Below are positions 53,431 to 60,676 of a stretch of 60,676 bases of DNA, one piece after another. The DNA is taken from the NCBI GenBank assembly GCA_028277605.1, contig JANQFZ010000007.1:1-60676 (forward strand). The letters are read 5' to 3'. The DNA comes from Vallitaleaceae bacterium (GTDB lineage Bacteria > Bacillota > Clostridia > Lachnospirales > Vallitaleaceae). The notes under the pieces are model-generated. The model made no database searches. It was not told where the DNA came from and saw only the letters and a program-made list of their open reading frames with translations. How positions within the stretch are numbered: position 1 is the stretch's first letter; every line of letters starts with the position of its first letter. The translations under genes were made by a program, and so were the position numbers.

Positions 53431-54159
53431 CTACAACTCCAAATCTTCCTCCTCGGTCATTATAGTTAGTTCTTTATTTTCTATATTTTCTTTTGCACAA
53501 TGATTTAAATGGATTGGGTCATACTTTGCTTCATTTAAAATCCTCTTAGGCAAGCATTGTTCATTAGCCATTGAAATATACTGATTCCCTGCAATTAAAA
53601 TATGGTCAAGTACTCTGATGTCTAATGGTTTAAATATATCCACTATTTTCTGTGTCATGCTTATATCTTCTTTTGAAAATTTACGTGATGCCCCTGGATG
53701 ATTATGTGATAATACCAGTCCGCTACAATCATTAGCAATGGCTATTTTTAAGATATCCCTCGGCTTTACGATTGCCATATCAATCGTACCTTCTGAAACT
53801 ATTCTCGTTTCTATTATTCTGTTACCGTTATCTAAAAAAGCCACCATAAACCGTTCTTTATCCCTCATACCACCAAGTAATGATAGAAAGTAGTTTCCTG
53901 CGTCACTAGGGGATGTGAACTTTATCGTATCTTGCTCTTCCTTAAGCCTCAGAACACTATATGAAGCTATAAATTCATTAAGCATGTTTATCTTCTTGAG
54001 TTGTTTTTCATTGGGTTCAACCACCATAGGATGTTCAAGTATATTGAATGGATTATTTTCTTTAGAATAGCTTTTAATCTTTCTTATGGAAATGCCAGTA
54101 AGAGCGTTAAGACTTTTAAAAAATGTCTCGGAACATTTGATTTTTCTAGCCAAGTTCAC
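53431..54159 (-). CDS. radC: RadC-like JAB/MPN domain protein
   Basis: A protein of about 242 aa whose last half is a RadC-type MPN domain: TRIVSEGTIDMAIVKPRDI (glutamate), then CSGLVLSHNHPGASRKFSKE with the H-x-H-x10-D JAMM metal site, and VLDHILIAGNQYISM. The amino 50 residues are helical. The frame runs to 54213, but GGTGGTG precedes the GTG at about 54159, overlapping the upstream gene by 14 bases. RadC copies are common on mobile elements; their role is not established. Confidence 0.88.
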   Translation of the reverse strand: MNLARKIKCSETFFKSLNALTGISIRKIKSYSKENNPFNILEHPMVVEPNEKQLKKINMLNEFIASYSVLRLKEEQDTIKFTSPSDAGNYFLSLLGGMRDKERFMVAFLDNGNRIIETRIVSEGTIDMAIVKPRDILKIAIANDCSGLVLSHNHPGASRKFSKEDISMTQKIVDIFKPLDIRVLDHILIAGNQYISMANEQCLPKRILNEAKYDPIHLNHCAKENIENKELTIMTEEEDLEL

Positions 54160-54409
54160 CACCACCTTTTTTAAGGTCGTTATGGGGTAGATATGGTATA
54201 AATTCCTCCACAATATTTCTAAGGTCTACCAACTTCTCTTTTGTAGGTTCTGAGAAATTGTAAGCTTCTATGTTTAGAAGAAAATTTCTTACACCTAAAA
54301 TCTTTATAGCTTCTTCCAAGATGACCTTTTCCTCTGGTGTTGGACTTGTTAATACACCCATAGCTTCTAGAACTGTTACTTCCTTTTTATGGATTACCAT
54401 AGTTTTCAT
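54146..54409 (-). CDS. small protein upstream of RadC (87 aa)
   Basis: An 87-aa protein with an amino beta-helix start (MVIHKKEVTVLEAMGVLTSP) and helices, ending in a Gly-rich tail (KKGGGELG). It overlaps the RadC gene, implying coupling. It begins after a GGAGAGGAG site, 23 bases after the giant gene stop. No family recognised. Confidence 0.6.
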   Translation of the reverse strand: MKTMVIHKKEVTVLEAMGVLTSPTPEEKVILEEAIKILGVRNFLLNIEAYNFSEPTKEKLVDLRNIVEEFIPYLPHNDLKKGGGELG

Positions 54410-54432
54410 CTCCTCTCCTTTTATATAGCTTC

Positions 54433-57400
54433 TTATAACTCTTCCTCAACTCCTTGTTCAATTTCTTGACTTTCTTGAATTTCACATTTACCAGTTATAC
54501 TCTTATCCATTACAAGGGTATTGCTTGTTTTATTGATATCCAGTAAAATGTTAAGCTCTGACTGTCTTTTAATAACTCTTTCTAGGCTTGCTTGATAGGC
54601 AAAAGGTTTTTCAAATGCTTCCTTAGCTTGTTCCATATTTCTTGTTAGCTCATCAATACGAACGCCACAGTCTTCCACCCTTTTTTCAAAGCTTTGAAGG
54701 ACGTTCTCAAGTTTGATCATATTTCCATAGGTGCTATCGGATAGAGTGACAAAGTAGGTCTTGCTTCCATGCAAGCTCATACCCGTTTCACTGCTAAAAA
54801 TACTCTTTGTGATAGATAGTTCAAAGCCACATAAGTGTCCTATAGACTTACACTCACCATCCTTCATACCTTGCATAAGTGCCAACATATATGTGCCTGC
54901 TTTTTCTCTTTCATCAAAAACTCTGCCTTCAATTGTAATCTTAAAATCCTCAGAATTTACCATATCTCTTTTTTCAATATCCTTTACAAGACATTCAATA
55001 GCTTCTTCATTTCTTTTGATTTCCTGTGGATATCTATAGAGAAATCTATCTTCAAGAGAATATTTATTGCTGTCATAAGCACTTTTTAGAAGGGTTAATC
55101 TAGAAACCTCATTATCTATCTCCATCTTTTCCTTGATTAAGGGATTACCTGTCGCTATTGCTTTTACCTCCGCATAGGACAATACTGTTTCATCAATATC
55201 CTCAGCACTTCTTGATACAGATTTAGAAGTCATGATTTGCGATATGAATCGTTGCTTATTCTCTACCAATTGCCAGAGGTATGAATCAAAAGTAGATTTA
55301 GTTACATACTTGTAGATATTTACTTCTTCATTCTCATTTCCCTGACGCAAGATACGACCTTCACGTTGCTCCAAATCTGCTGGTCTCCAAGGACAATCAA
55401 GGTGATGAAGGGCTATCAACTTCGACTGTATATTTGTTCCCGTTCCCATTTTCTGTGTTGAGCCAATAATGATTCGTTTATTACCACTCCTCATATCTGC
55501 AAAGAGTCCTTCTCTTTGTATATCATTTTTAGCATCATGGATAAAACAGATTTCATCGGCAGATATACCTCTCTTTATTAGCTCTTCTTTAATATATGGA
55601 TATACTGAAAAACGCCCATCTGTGGTGGGTGTTCCTGTGTCGGAGAAGATAATTTGTGTACCTTTAAGGTCATTGCTTTGAACGTATTCCTTATAGACTT
55701 CTTCTATGCATAAATTTACCTTTGAATCAGGATAGTTAGGTGCATTAGGGTCAAGGGTACGTGGGTCTAAACCTAATAATCTTGCTTCATTGGTCACTTT
55801 CAGCATATTATCAACCCTTGGGTCTTCTCCTGCCCTTATATTCTCAGCTCGTTTTGCAAAGGATTTCATCTTTTCTGCTATATAGTCATTACTTTCAGCC
55901 ACAATGACTTTAGCTTTACCATCCTTTAGTTTAGGCACTGGTAAATCCAACATATCAGCAGTTTGGATATCTGCTACATTCTTAAACATGGTCATAAGCT
56001 CAGGTAGGTTGGTGAATTTAGCGAACCTATTTTTAATACGGTAACCAGTACCTTCTGGTGCAAGTTCTAATGCTGATACAACTTCACCAAACTGTGCCGC
56101 CCAGCTATCAAAGTGCTTTAATCCTCTACTTTCAAGTTCTTTATTCTGGAGGTATCGCTGCATCACATAGAGTTCTGTCATTGAGTTACTTATTGGTGTA
56201 CCTGTTGCAAAGACTACTCCTTTTTCTCCACCATTAATTTCTTGAATGTATTGGGTTTTCATCAGCATATCACTGGCTTTTTTAGCCTTAGATTGGTTAA
56301 CACCACCTACATTCCTCATCTTTGAAAAGACAGCACAGTTTTTATAATAATGGGCTTCATCAAGATAGATGGCATCTATGCCTAATTCCTCAAAGTTGAT
56401 GACATTATCTTTAGGGGTATCATGAAGCTTCTTAAGTTCTACCTCTAGCTTTTTCTTTTCTGATTCCATCTGTTTGACTGACCAGTTCTGTCCCTTTTCT
56501 GATTTTGATTGGTCGATACCGTGGATGAGATCGTTGATCTGCATACTAATCATAAGCTCTTGACGCTCTATGGATACTGGTATCTTTTCAAACTGACTAT
56601 GACCAATAACAATGGCATCATAACTCCCTGTCGCTATTCTTGATACAAAGCGTTGTCTATTCTTTTTCTCGAAATCCTTCTTTGTCGTTACAAGTACCTT
56701 TGAATTAGGGTATAATCGTAAAAACTCAGAACCAAAGTCCTGAGTGATGTGATTAGGTACAACAAAGATAGCCTTCTTAATAATGCCCATTCTCTTTTGT
56801 TCCATACAGCTTGCTATCATCTCGAAGGTCTTGCCACTTCCAACGACATGGGCTAGTAAGGTATTCCCGCCATAGATCGTACGAGCAACAGCATTGACTT
56901 GATGTGGTCTTAGTTTAATGTCTGGATTCATTTCTGGAAAGGTGAGGTGGCTACCGTCATATTCTCTTAGTCTTATATTATTGAAGTTTTGATTGTAGAA
57001 GTTTACATACTTTTTTCTTCTCTGGGCATCTTTGAATATCCAGTCTTTAAAGGCTTGTTTGACAAGGCTTTGCTTTTCTCTAGCTAACATGGTCTCTTTC
57101 TTATTAAGAACATATTTAACCTTATCCCCTTCTTCTACTCTATCCTTTATCGTAACATTTTTTAGGTTTAAGGTATCTTCAATGATATAGTAGGCGTTCA
57201 TACGTCTTGTACCATAGGTTTCCTTGGCGGCTACTGAACTTCCATCTAATCCTTTACCATTAATGGTGTAACTGGTGTTGTAATTGTTATAGGTTAAGCC
57301 TATTTCATCCCTTGCATTTGTTCTATTTCTATAGTAATTTGGTGTCTTCAATAGTTCATAGATAAATTGCTCATAATCCTTGTTATCAATCCAAGTAGTT

Positions 57401-60400
57401 CCAAGCCTTACATCAATCTCACTGGCATCTAAGTCCTTTGGCTGTACCTTCTCTAATGCCGATACATTCATGGTGAATAATTTAGGATTAGTTTCAGCAT
57501 AAACCCTTGCAAACTTTAGCTTTTCCCTTACGTTCCCTGATAGATACTCATCATAGGTTTCATAACCTATATGGGGATTAGCTTTATCATATCTTATAGG
57601 ATTTAGAAAAATTTCACCTTCAAGCTCCTTAATGATGTCCTCTTTTTCCTCATCGTATAACTCAGCCATATAGTCAATATCCACTTCTCCCTTTTCATTA
57701 AGGGATACTGAAAGGGCATCTCTAGCTGTATCTACAGACGTTATCTTCTCTCTAGGTTTGATAGTCTGCTTTGTAAATATATCCGCCTTAGTGATAGTCT
57801 TATCTTCATCCATAACCTCTAATGAACATAAAAGTGGATAGTCATTATCTTCTCTAAAGGCTTGCATATTGGTCTTTGATGAAATAGCTCCATGCGTCTT
57901 AACAAAGGCATCATATTTGATATTTAATATCTCTTGTTTTGATAGTAGTTCTCCTTTTGTACATCCCTGTACTTGAATATTAATTAAATCTCTGGTGATT
58001 TCCCTAAGTTCAATCATGCCCTTGATTCGCTCTAGTTTCTTTCCAGTAGTATTGAGCCTTCGCATATGACTGTTTTCTCTATAGTAAAGGGTCTTATCTA
58101 TATAGGCGTAGGTATAGTTTTTAACATTAGGATTGGCAGGTATTAAGTTATCATTAGTATTTTCTACTTCTTTTTTATAGTCACCTATTGATCCTTTAAT
58201 ATGACTGATTGCTTGTTCTAAACTTTCTTCTAGGTTAAAGGCTTCATCTGTAACTACACATGTAGTATAGTTACTATTCTCACCATACATTCTTGTATCA
58301 AATTTCATTTCTCCTAAGCACATATGGGGATTTTCTAGGAAGTAATTATTGATTGGTACACCATCCTCATTTTCTCCTACCTCAAGCCAACTTGGATTTT
58401 CTACGGATATCCTTTCTCTCTTTTGAAGGAAGATAATGTCCGTTGTTACATCTGTTCCTGCAACTTCTTTAAAGGCTGTATTCGGTAATCGGATAGCACC
58501 TAAAAGTTCAGATCGTTCAGCTATATACTTTCTCACCCTATAATCGGCTTTATCAAGCGTTCCCTTTGAAGTAACAAGGGCAATGATACCGTTAGGTCTT
58601 ACTTTATCTATGGTCTTGGCAAAGAAATAATCATGGATAAGGAAGTTATGTTTATTGTATTGCCTGTCATAGACCTTGTAGTTACCAAAGGGAATATTAC
58701 CAATAGCCACATCATAAAAGTTATCTTTAAGCTTTGCTTTTTCATAACCACTGATTTTAATATCTGCTCTTTGATAAAGCTGTTGAGCTATTCTTCCTGA
58801 GAGATTATCTAGTTCAACACCGTAAAGCTTGGATTCCTTCATACTTTCTGGTAGATGTGAGAAGAAATTACCTACGCCCACACTTGGTTCTAGGATATTC
58901 CCTTTCCTAAAACCCATTTGCTCTAATACCTTATACATCGTTTTAATGACTACAGGAGAGGTATAGTGGGCATTAGGGGTTGATTCTCTAGCACTTGCAT
59001 CCTCTTCTGGCGATAATAAATTTTTAATCTCATGGTATTCATTAGACCATTTATTGCTATGACTATCAAAGACACTGGCAAGTCCTCCCCAGCCACTGTA
59101 TCTTGCTAAGATTCTTTGTTCATCTGGTGTTGCTCGTCTATTTTCTTCTTCAATAACATATAGAGTTTTAATAGCTTCTAGATTTTGCTTATACTTGGTC
59201 TTATCTCCACCAATTCCTATACCATCTTCGGGATTATAGGTGTAGTTAATCTTAGCCGTTGTGTCATTTATAACAGAATAAGTACTATCTTTGTTATCTG
59301 TTTTCTTATTAGAGTTATTAATATTATCCTTTAATTGTTGTGGTGGTTGCTGTGATGATATATCTAAATTATTATCTCTTTTTATATCTTTTGGGATATC
59401 TGGATTACGATTGTTTAAGCTACTATCAACCACATCACTAGGCTCATCAAGATCATAAACAACTTGCTCTTTAACATCATTGTCTTCAATCTTATTTATG
59501 ACATATGCTTCTGCATTAGAAATATCTAACTCACTATTGTATGGCTTTTTAATCTCATCTTCACTTGCCATAGCTTGAAAAAGTTCATCATCTAATATCT
59601 CTTCTTTCCTATCTGTATCAAAGGTGATGATTGCCTCATTGTATTCTAGGAGATGGGCTTCAAAGGGTTTAAACCCTTGTGATTCTATATTTCTTAGCCA
59701 TTCATTTAGAAAACTATTGAGCTTTTTACTAAGCTTAGGTGACCATCTATTATTCTCCAAATACACCTTTTGATATATACCTAGACTATCTTGCCTAAAG
59801 GTAGCTGGCATTACTACCTCTCTCTCGTGGTCAATGATAAGCTCCATATCTGGATCTCGCATAAGGTCAGCATTTTGTAGGGTGTAATGGGTTATTGAGA
59901 TTCGATCATAATCTAATCTCTCAATGGTTAAGTCCATGTGACCTGTGGATTTAAGCTTAAGATAATTATATCGTCCTTCTATAATCCCTCTAGCGGTTGA
60001 CATCAGCTTATTATAGTTTCTGTGAGGGATGGTATTAGGCTTTTCCTCCTTCTTATTCTCCTCAGCAATGGATTTAGCTTTGGCTTTCTGCATTTCCTCT
60101 ATCTCATCGGGTATGTTGTAATTCCCTATTAAATCCTTTAAGGGTTTATCTTCTTCATTACTTAATGAGACATTTTCTGTAGCATTTTCATTGTCTATGT
60201 TATCAAATAAAGTAGTCTGTCTAGCAACCTTTGGATTAGGTAGCTTATCTCCTTTATATTGTGATTTAAAGTAATCACCATTTTCAATGAGTTTATCAAT
60301 GCCTTTAACTACCTTCGACCATGATAGCTTTATTTCTCTTCCATCGTTAATACTGAGTCTTATCCCTTTACTGTCATGCTCTGTATAACCTATGGCTTCA

Positions 60401-60676
60401 TACTTTATAGATGATGGGTCATTACTTAGATTAAATAAAAAAGTTCCGCCACCTGTACCATACTCATTTTTAAGAAACTCAACTTTTTCCTTAGCTGTCA
60501 CATCACTTGAAAAGAAATCCACTATTCTCTGCTTACCATTTTCAAAGTTACTGCCCCTTGATAACTCATGGTCTATCAGCTGCTTATCTGTTATTTTGGA
60601 TAATATTAAAGAGCCATCATGTGATGACTCTAAGGAAGCTTCTATCTCGGTTTGTACACTATCTCGTGAAGTACTA
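54433..60676 (-). CDS. giant DNA N6-methylase/SNF2 helicase protein (5' part outside the window)
   Basis: At least 2080 codons are visible, ending at 54433; the frame is open to base 60675, so the protein is longer. A GTG at 60522 is an internal codon and not a credible start. The DNA N6-methylase part has motif [16 protein letters not shown] (about 540 residues after 60522) and motif [12 protein letters not shown] (about 609). The SNF2-type helicase has Walker [17 protein letters not shown] (about 1220), [11 protein letters not shown] (about 1387) and motif [13 protein letters not shown] (about 1715). Proteins of this kind protect or unwind incoming element DNA. Its likely amino end lies at 1-222. 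Confidence 0.9.
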   Translation of the reverse strand, partial: STSRDSVQTEIEASLESSHDGSLILSKITDKQLIDHELSRGSNFENGKQRIVDFFSSDVTAKEKVEFLKNEYGTGGGTFLFNLSNDPSSIKYEAIGYTEHDSKGIRLSINDGREIKLSWSKVVKGIDKLIENGDYFKSQYKGDKLPNPKVARQTTLFDNIDNENATENVSLSNEEDKPLKDLIGNYNIPDEIEEMQKAKAKSIAEENKKEEKPNTIPHRNYNKLMSTARGIIEGRYNYLKLKSTGHMDLTIERLDYDRISITHYTLQNADLMRDPDMELIIDHEREVVMPATFRQDSLGIYQKVYLENNRWSPKLSKKLNSFLNEWLRNIESQGFKPFEAHLLEYNEAIITFDTDRKEEILDDELFQAMASEDEIKKPYNSELDISNAEAYVINKIEDNDVKEQVVYDLDEPSDVVDSSLNNRNPDIPKDIKRDNNLDISSQQPPQQLKDNINNSNKKTDNKDSTYSVINDTTAKINYTYNPEDGIGIGGDKTKYKQNLEAIKTLYVIEEENRRATPDEQRILARYSGWGGLASVFDSHSNKWSNEYHEIKNLLSPEEDASARESTPNAHYTSPVVIKTMYKVLEQMGFRKGNILEPSVGVGNFFSHLPESMKESKLYGVELDNLSGRIAQQLYQRADIKISGYEKAKLKDNFYDVAIGNIPFGNYKVYDRQYNKHNFLIHDYFFAKTIDKVRPNGIIALVTSKGTLDKADYRVRKYIAERSELLGAIRLPNTAFKEVAGTDVTTDIIFLQKRERISVENPSWLEVGENEDGVPINNYFLENPHMCLGEMKFDTRMYGENSNYTTCVVTDEAFNLEESLEQAISHIKGSIGDYKKEVENTNDNLIPANPNVKNYTYAYIDKTLYYRENSHMRRLNTTGKKLERIKGMIELREITRDLINIQVQGCTKGELLSKQEILNIKYDAFVKTHGAISSKTNMQAFREDNDYPLLCSLEVMDEDKTITKADIFTKQTIKPREKITSVDTARDALSVSLNEKGEVDIDYMAELYDEEKEDIIKELEGEIFLNPIRYDKANPHIGYETYDEYLSGNVREKLKFARVYAETNPKLFTMNVSALEKVQPKDLDASEIDVRLGTTWIDNKDYEQFIYELLKTPNYYRNRTNARDEIGLTYNNYNTSYTINGKGLDGSSVAAKETYGTRRMNAYYIIEDTLNLKNVTIKDRVEEGDKVKYVLNKKETMLAREKQSLVKQAFKDWIFKDAQRRKKYVNFYNQNFNNIRLREYDGSHLTFPEMNPDIKLRPHQVNAVARTIYGGNTLLAHVVGSGKTFEMIASCMEQKRMGIIKKAIFVVPNHITQDFGSEFLRLYPNSKVLVTTKKDFEKKNRQRFVSRIATGSYDAIVIGHSQFEKIPVSIERQELMISMQINDLIHGIDQSKSEKGQNWSVKQMESEKKKLEVELKKLHDTPKDNVINFEELGIDAIYLDEAHYYKNCAVFSKMRNVGGVNQSKAKKASDMLMKTQYIQEINGGEKGVVFATGTPISNSMTELYVMQRYLQNKELESRGLKHFDSWAAQFGEVVSALELAPEGTGYRIKNRFAKFTNLPELMTMFKNVADIQTADMLDLPVPKLKDGKAKVIVAESNDYIAEKMKSFAKRAENIRAGEDPRVDNMLKVTNEARLLGLDPRTLDPNAPNYPDSKVNLCIEEVYKEYVQSNDLKGTQIIFSDTGTPTTDGRFSVYPYIKEELIKRGISADEICFIHDAKNDIQREGLFADMRSGNKRIIIGSTQKMGTGTNIQSKLIALHHLDCPWRPADLEQREGRILRQGNENEEVNIYKYVTKSTFDSYLWQLVENKQRFISQIMTSKSVSRSAEDIDETVLSYAEVKAIATGNPLIKEKMEIDNEVSRLTLLKSAYDSNKYSLEDRFLYRYPQEIKRNEEAIECLVKDIEKRDMVNSEDFKITIEGRVFDEREKAGTYMLALMQGMKDGECKSIGHLCGFELSITKSIFSSETGMSLHGSKTYFVTLSDSTYGNMIKLENVLQSFEKRVEDCGVRIDELTRNMEQAKEAFEKPFAYQASLERVIKRQSELNILLDINKTSNTLVMDKSITGKCEIQESQEIEQGVEEEL

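Noticed and set aside
54433..60522. Start of the giant gene at the GTG at 60522
   Set aside because: The frame remains open to the window edge and homologous sequence continues upstream, so the GTG is internal.
1..60676. CRISPR array, tRNA or rRNA
   Set aside because: No regularly spaced repeat arrays, cloverleaf or conserved rRNA sequence was seen on reading; a tRNAscan or CRISPR search would settle it.

Overview
The window looks like a low-GC Firmicute (Clostridia-type) conjugative element: AT-rich codon use, strong AGGAGG-type ribosome sites, Clostridia-style T4SS parts (PrgI, TrsD/TrsE, DUF6133, DUF3846 and DUF4320 proteins), a large serine recombinase and ParA/ParB. Essentially every intact gene is on the minus strand, so the biological reading direction is from high to low coordinates. 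The left end (1-222) encodes the first 74 codons of the same family of giant methylase/helicase protein whose remainder is cut off by the right end (54433-60676). The simplest reading is a circular molecule (plasmid or excised ICE) opened inside that gene, with some internal sequence missing. I see no replication initiator, tRNA, rRNA or CRISPR array.

Layout in transcription order. 60676-50443: leading/processing genes (giant methylase-SNF2 helicase, RadC, Toprim primase, a tandem-repeat protein, an XRE regulator, small unknowns). 50355-48232: a 521-aa helical-repeat protein and a palindrome-rich non-coding block that is the probable oriT. 48169-44312: MobC-like protein, MOBP relaxase, VirD4 coupling protein and a pilin-like protein. 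44203-41724: VirB6-like and PrgI/VirB3-like proteins, a winged-helix regulator and a prepilin peptidase. 41682-35811: a Gabija-type defence pair (GajA/GajB) plus two coupled extra genes. 35726-30947: Tad-like CpaB, P-loop ATPase, TadA, TadB, TadC. 30825-28338: a compact dTMP-kinase-like / radical-SAM / UDG-superfamily cassette with its own candidate promoter. 28208-18578: pseudopilin-like proteins, a PadR regulator with promoter and operator, secreted proteins, NlpC/P60 hydrolase, TrsD/VirB4 and a TadZ-like ATPase. 18369-9295: a five-gene MORC-like ATPase, Z1, DUF4420 PD-(D/E)XK, AIPR and cytosine methyltransferase system. 8788-6974: a decayed XRE regulator (plus strand), a RinA/ArpU-like activator under a predicted LexA-controlled promoter, and a zinc-ribbon/sigma-region-4 protein. 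6895-6478: an unusually structured non-coding region, probably a large RNA. 6419-240: DinG-like helicase, SHOCT-like protein, serine recombinase, ParA, ParB and a small coupled ORF.

How it fits together: relaxase, MobC and VirD4 with oriT process and recruit DNA; VirB2/3/4/6-like parts and the NlpC/P60 hydrolase build the channel; a complete set of Tad-type ATPase, platform, pseudopilin and peptidase genes is interleaved with it, suggesting a pilus or secretion accessory made by the same element. Three cargo blocks (MORC/Z1, Gabija plus two, and the kinase/radical-SAM/UDG cassette) sit inside or next to the transfer operon. The strongest undescribed candidates are the 6478-6895 structured RNA and the kinase/radical-SAM/UDG cassette. 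All function calls rest on motifs read by eye; no database search was run.
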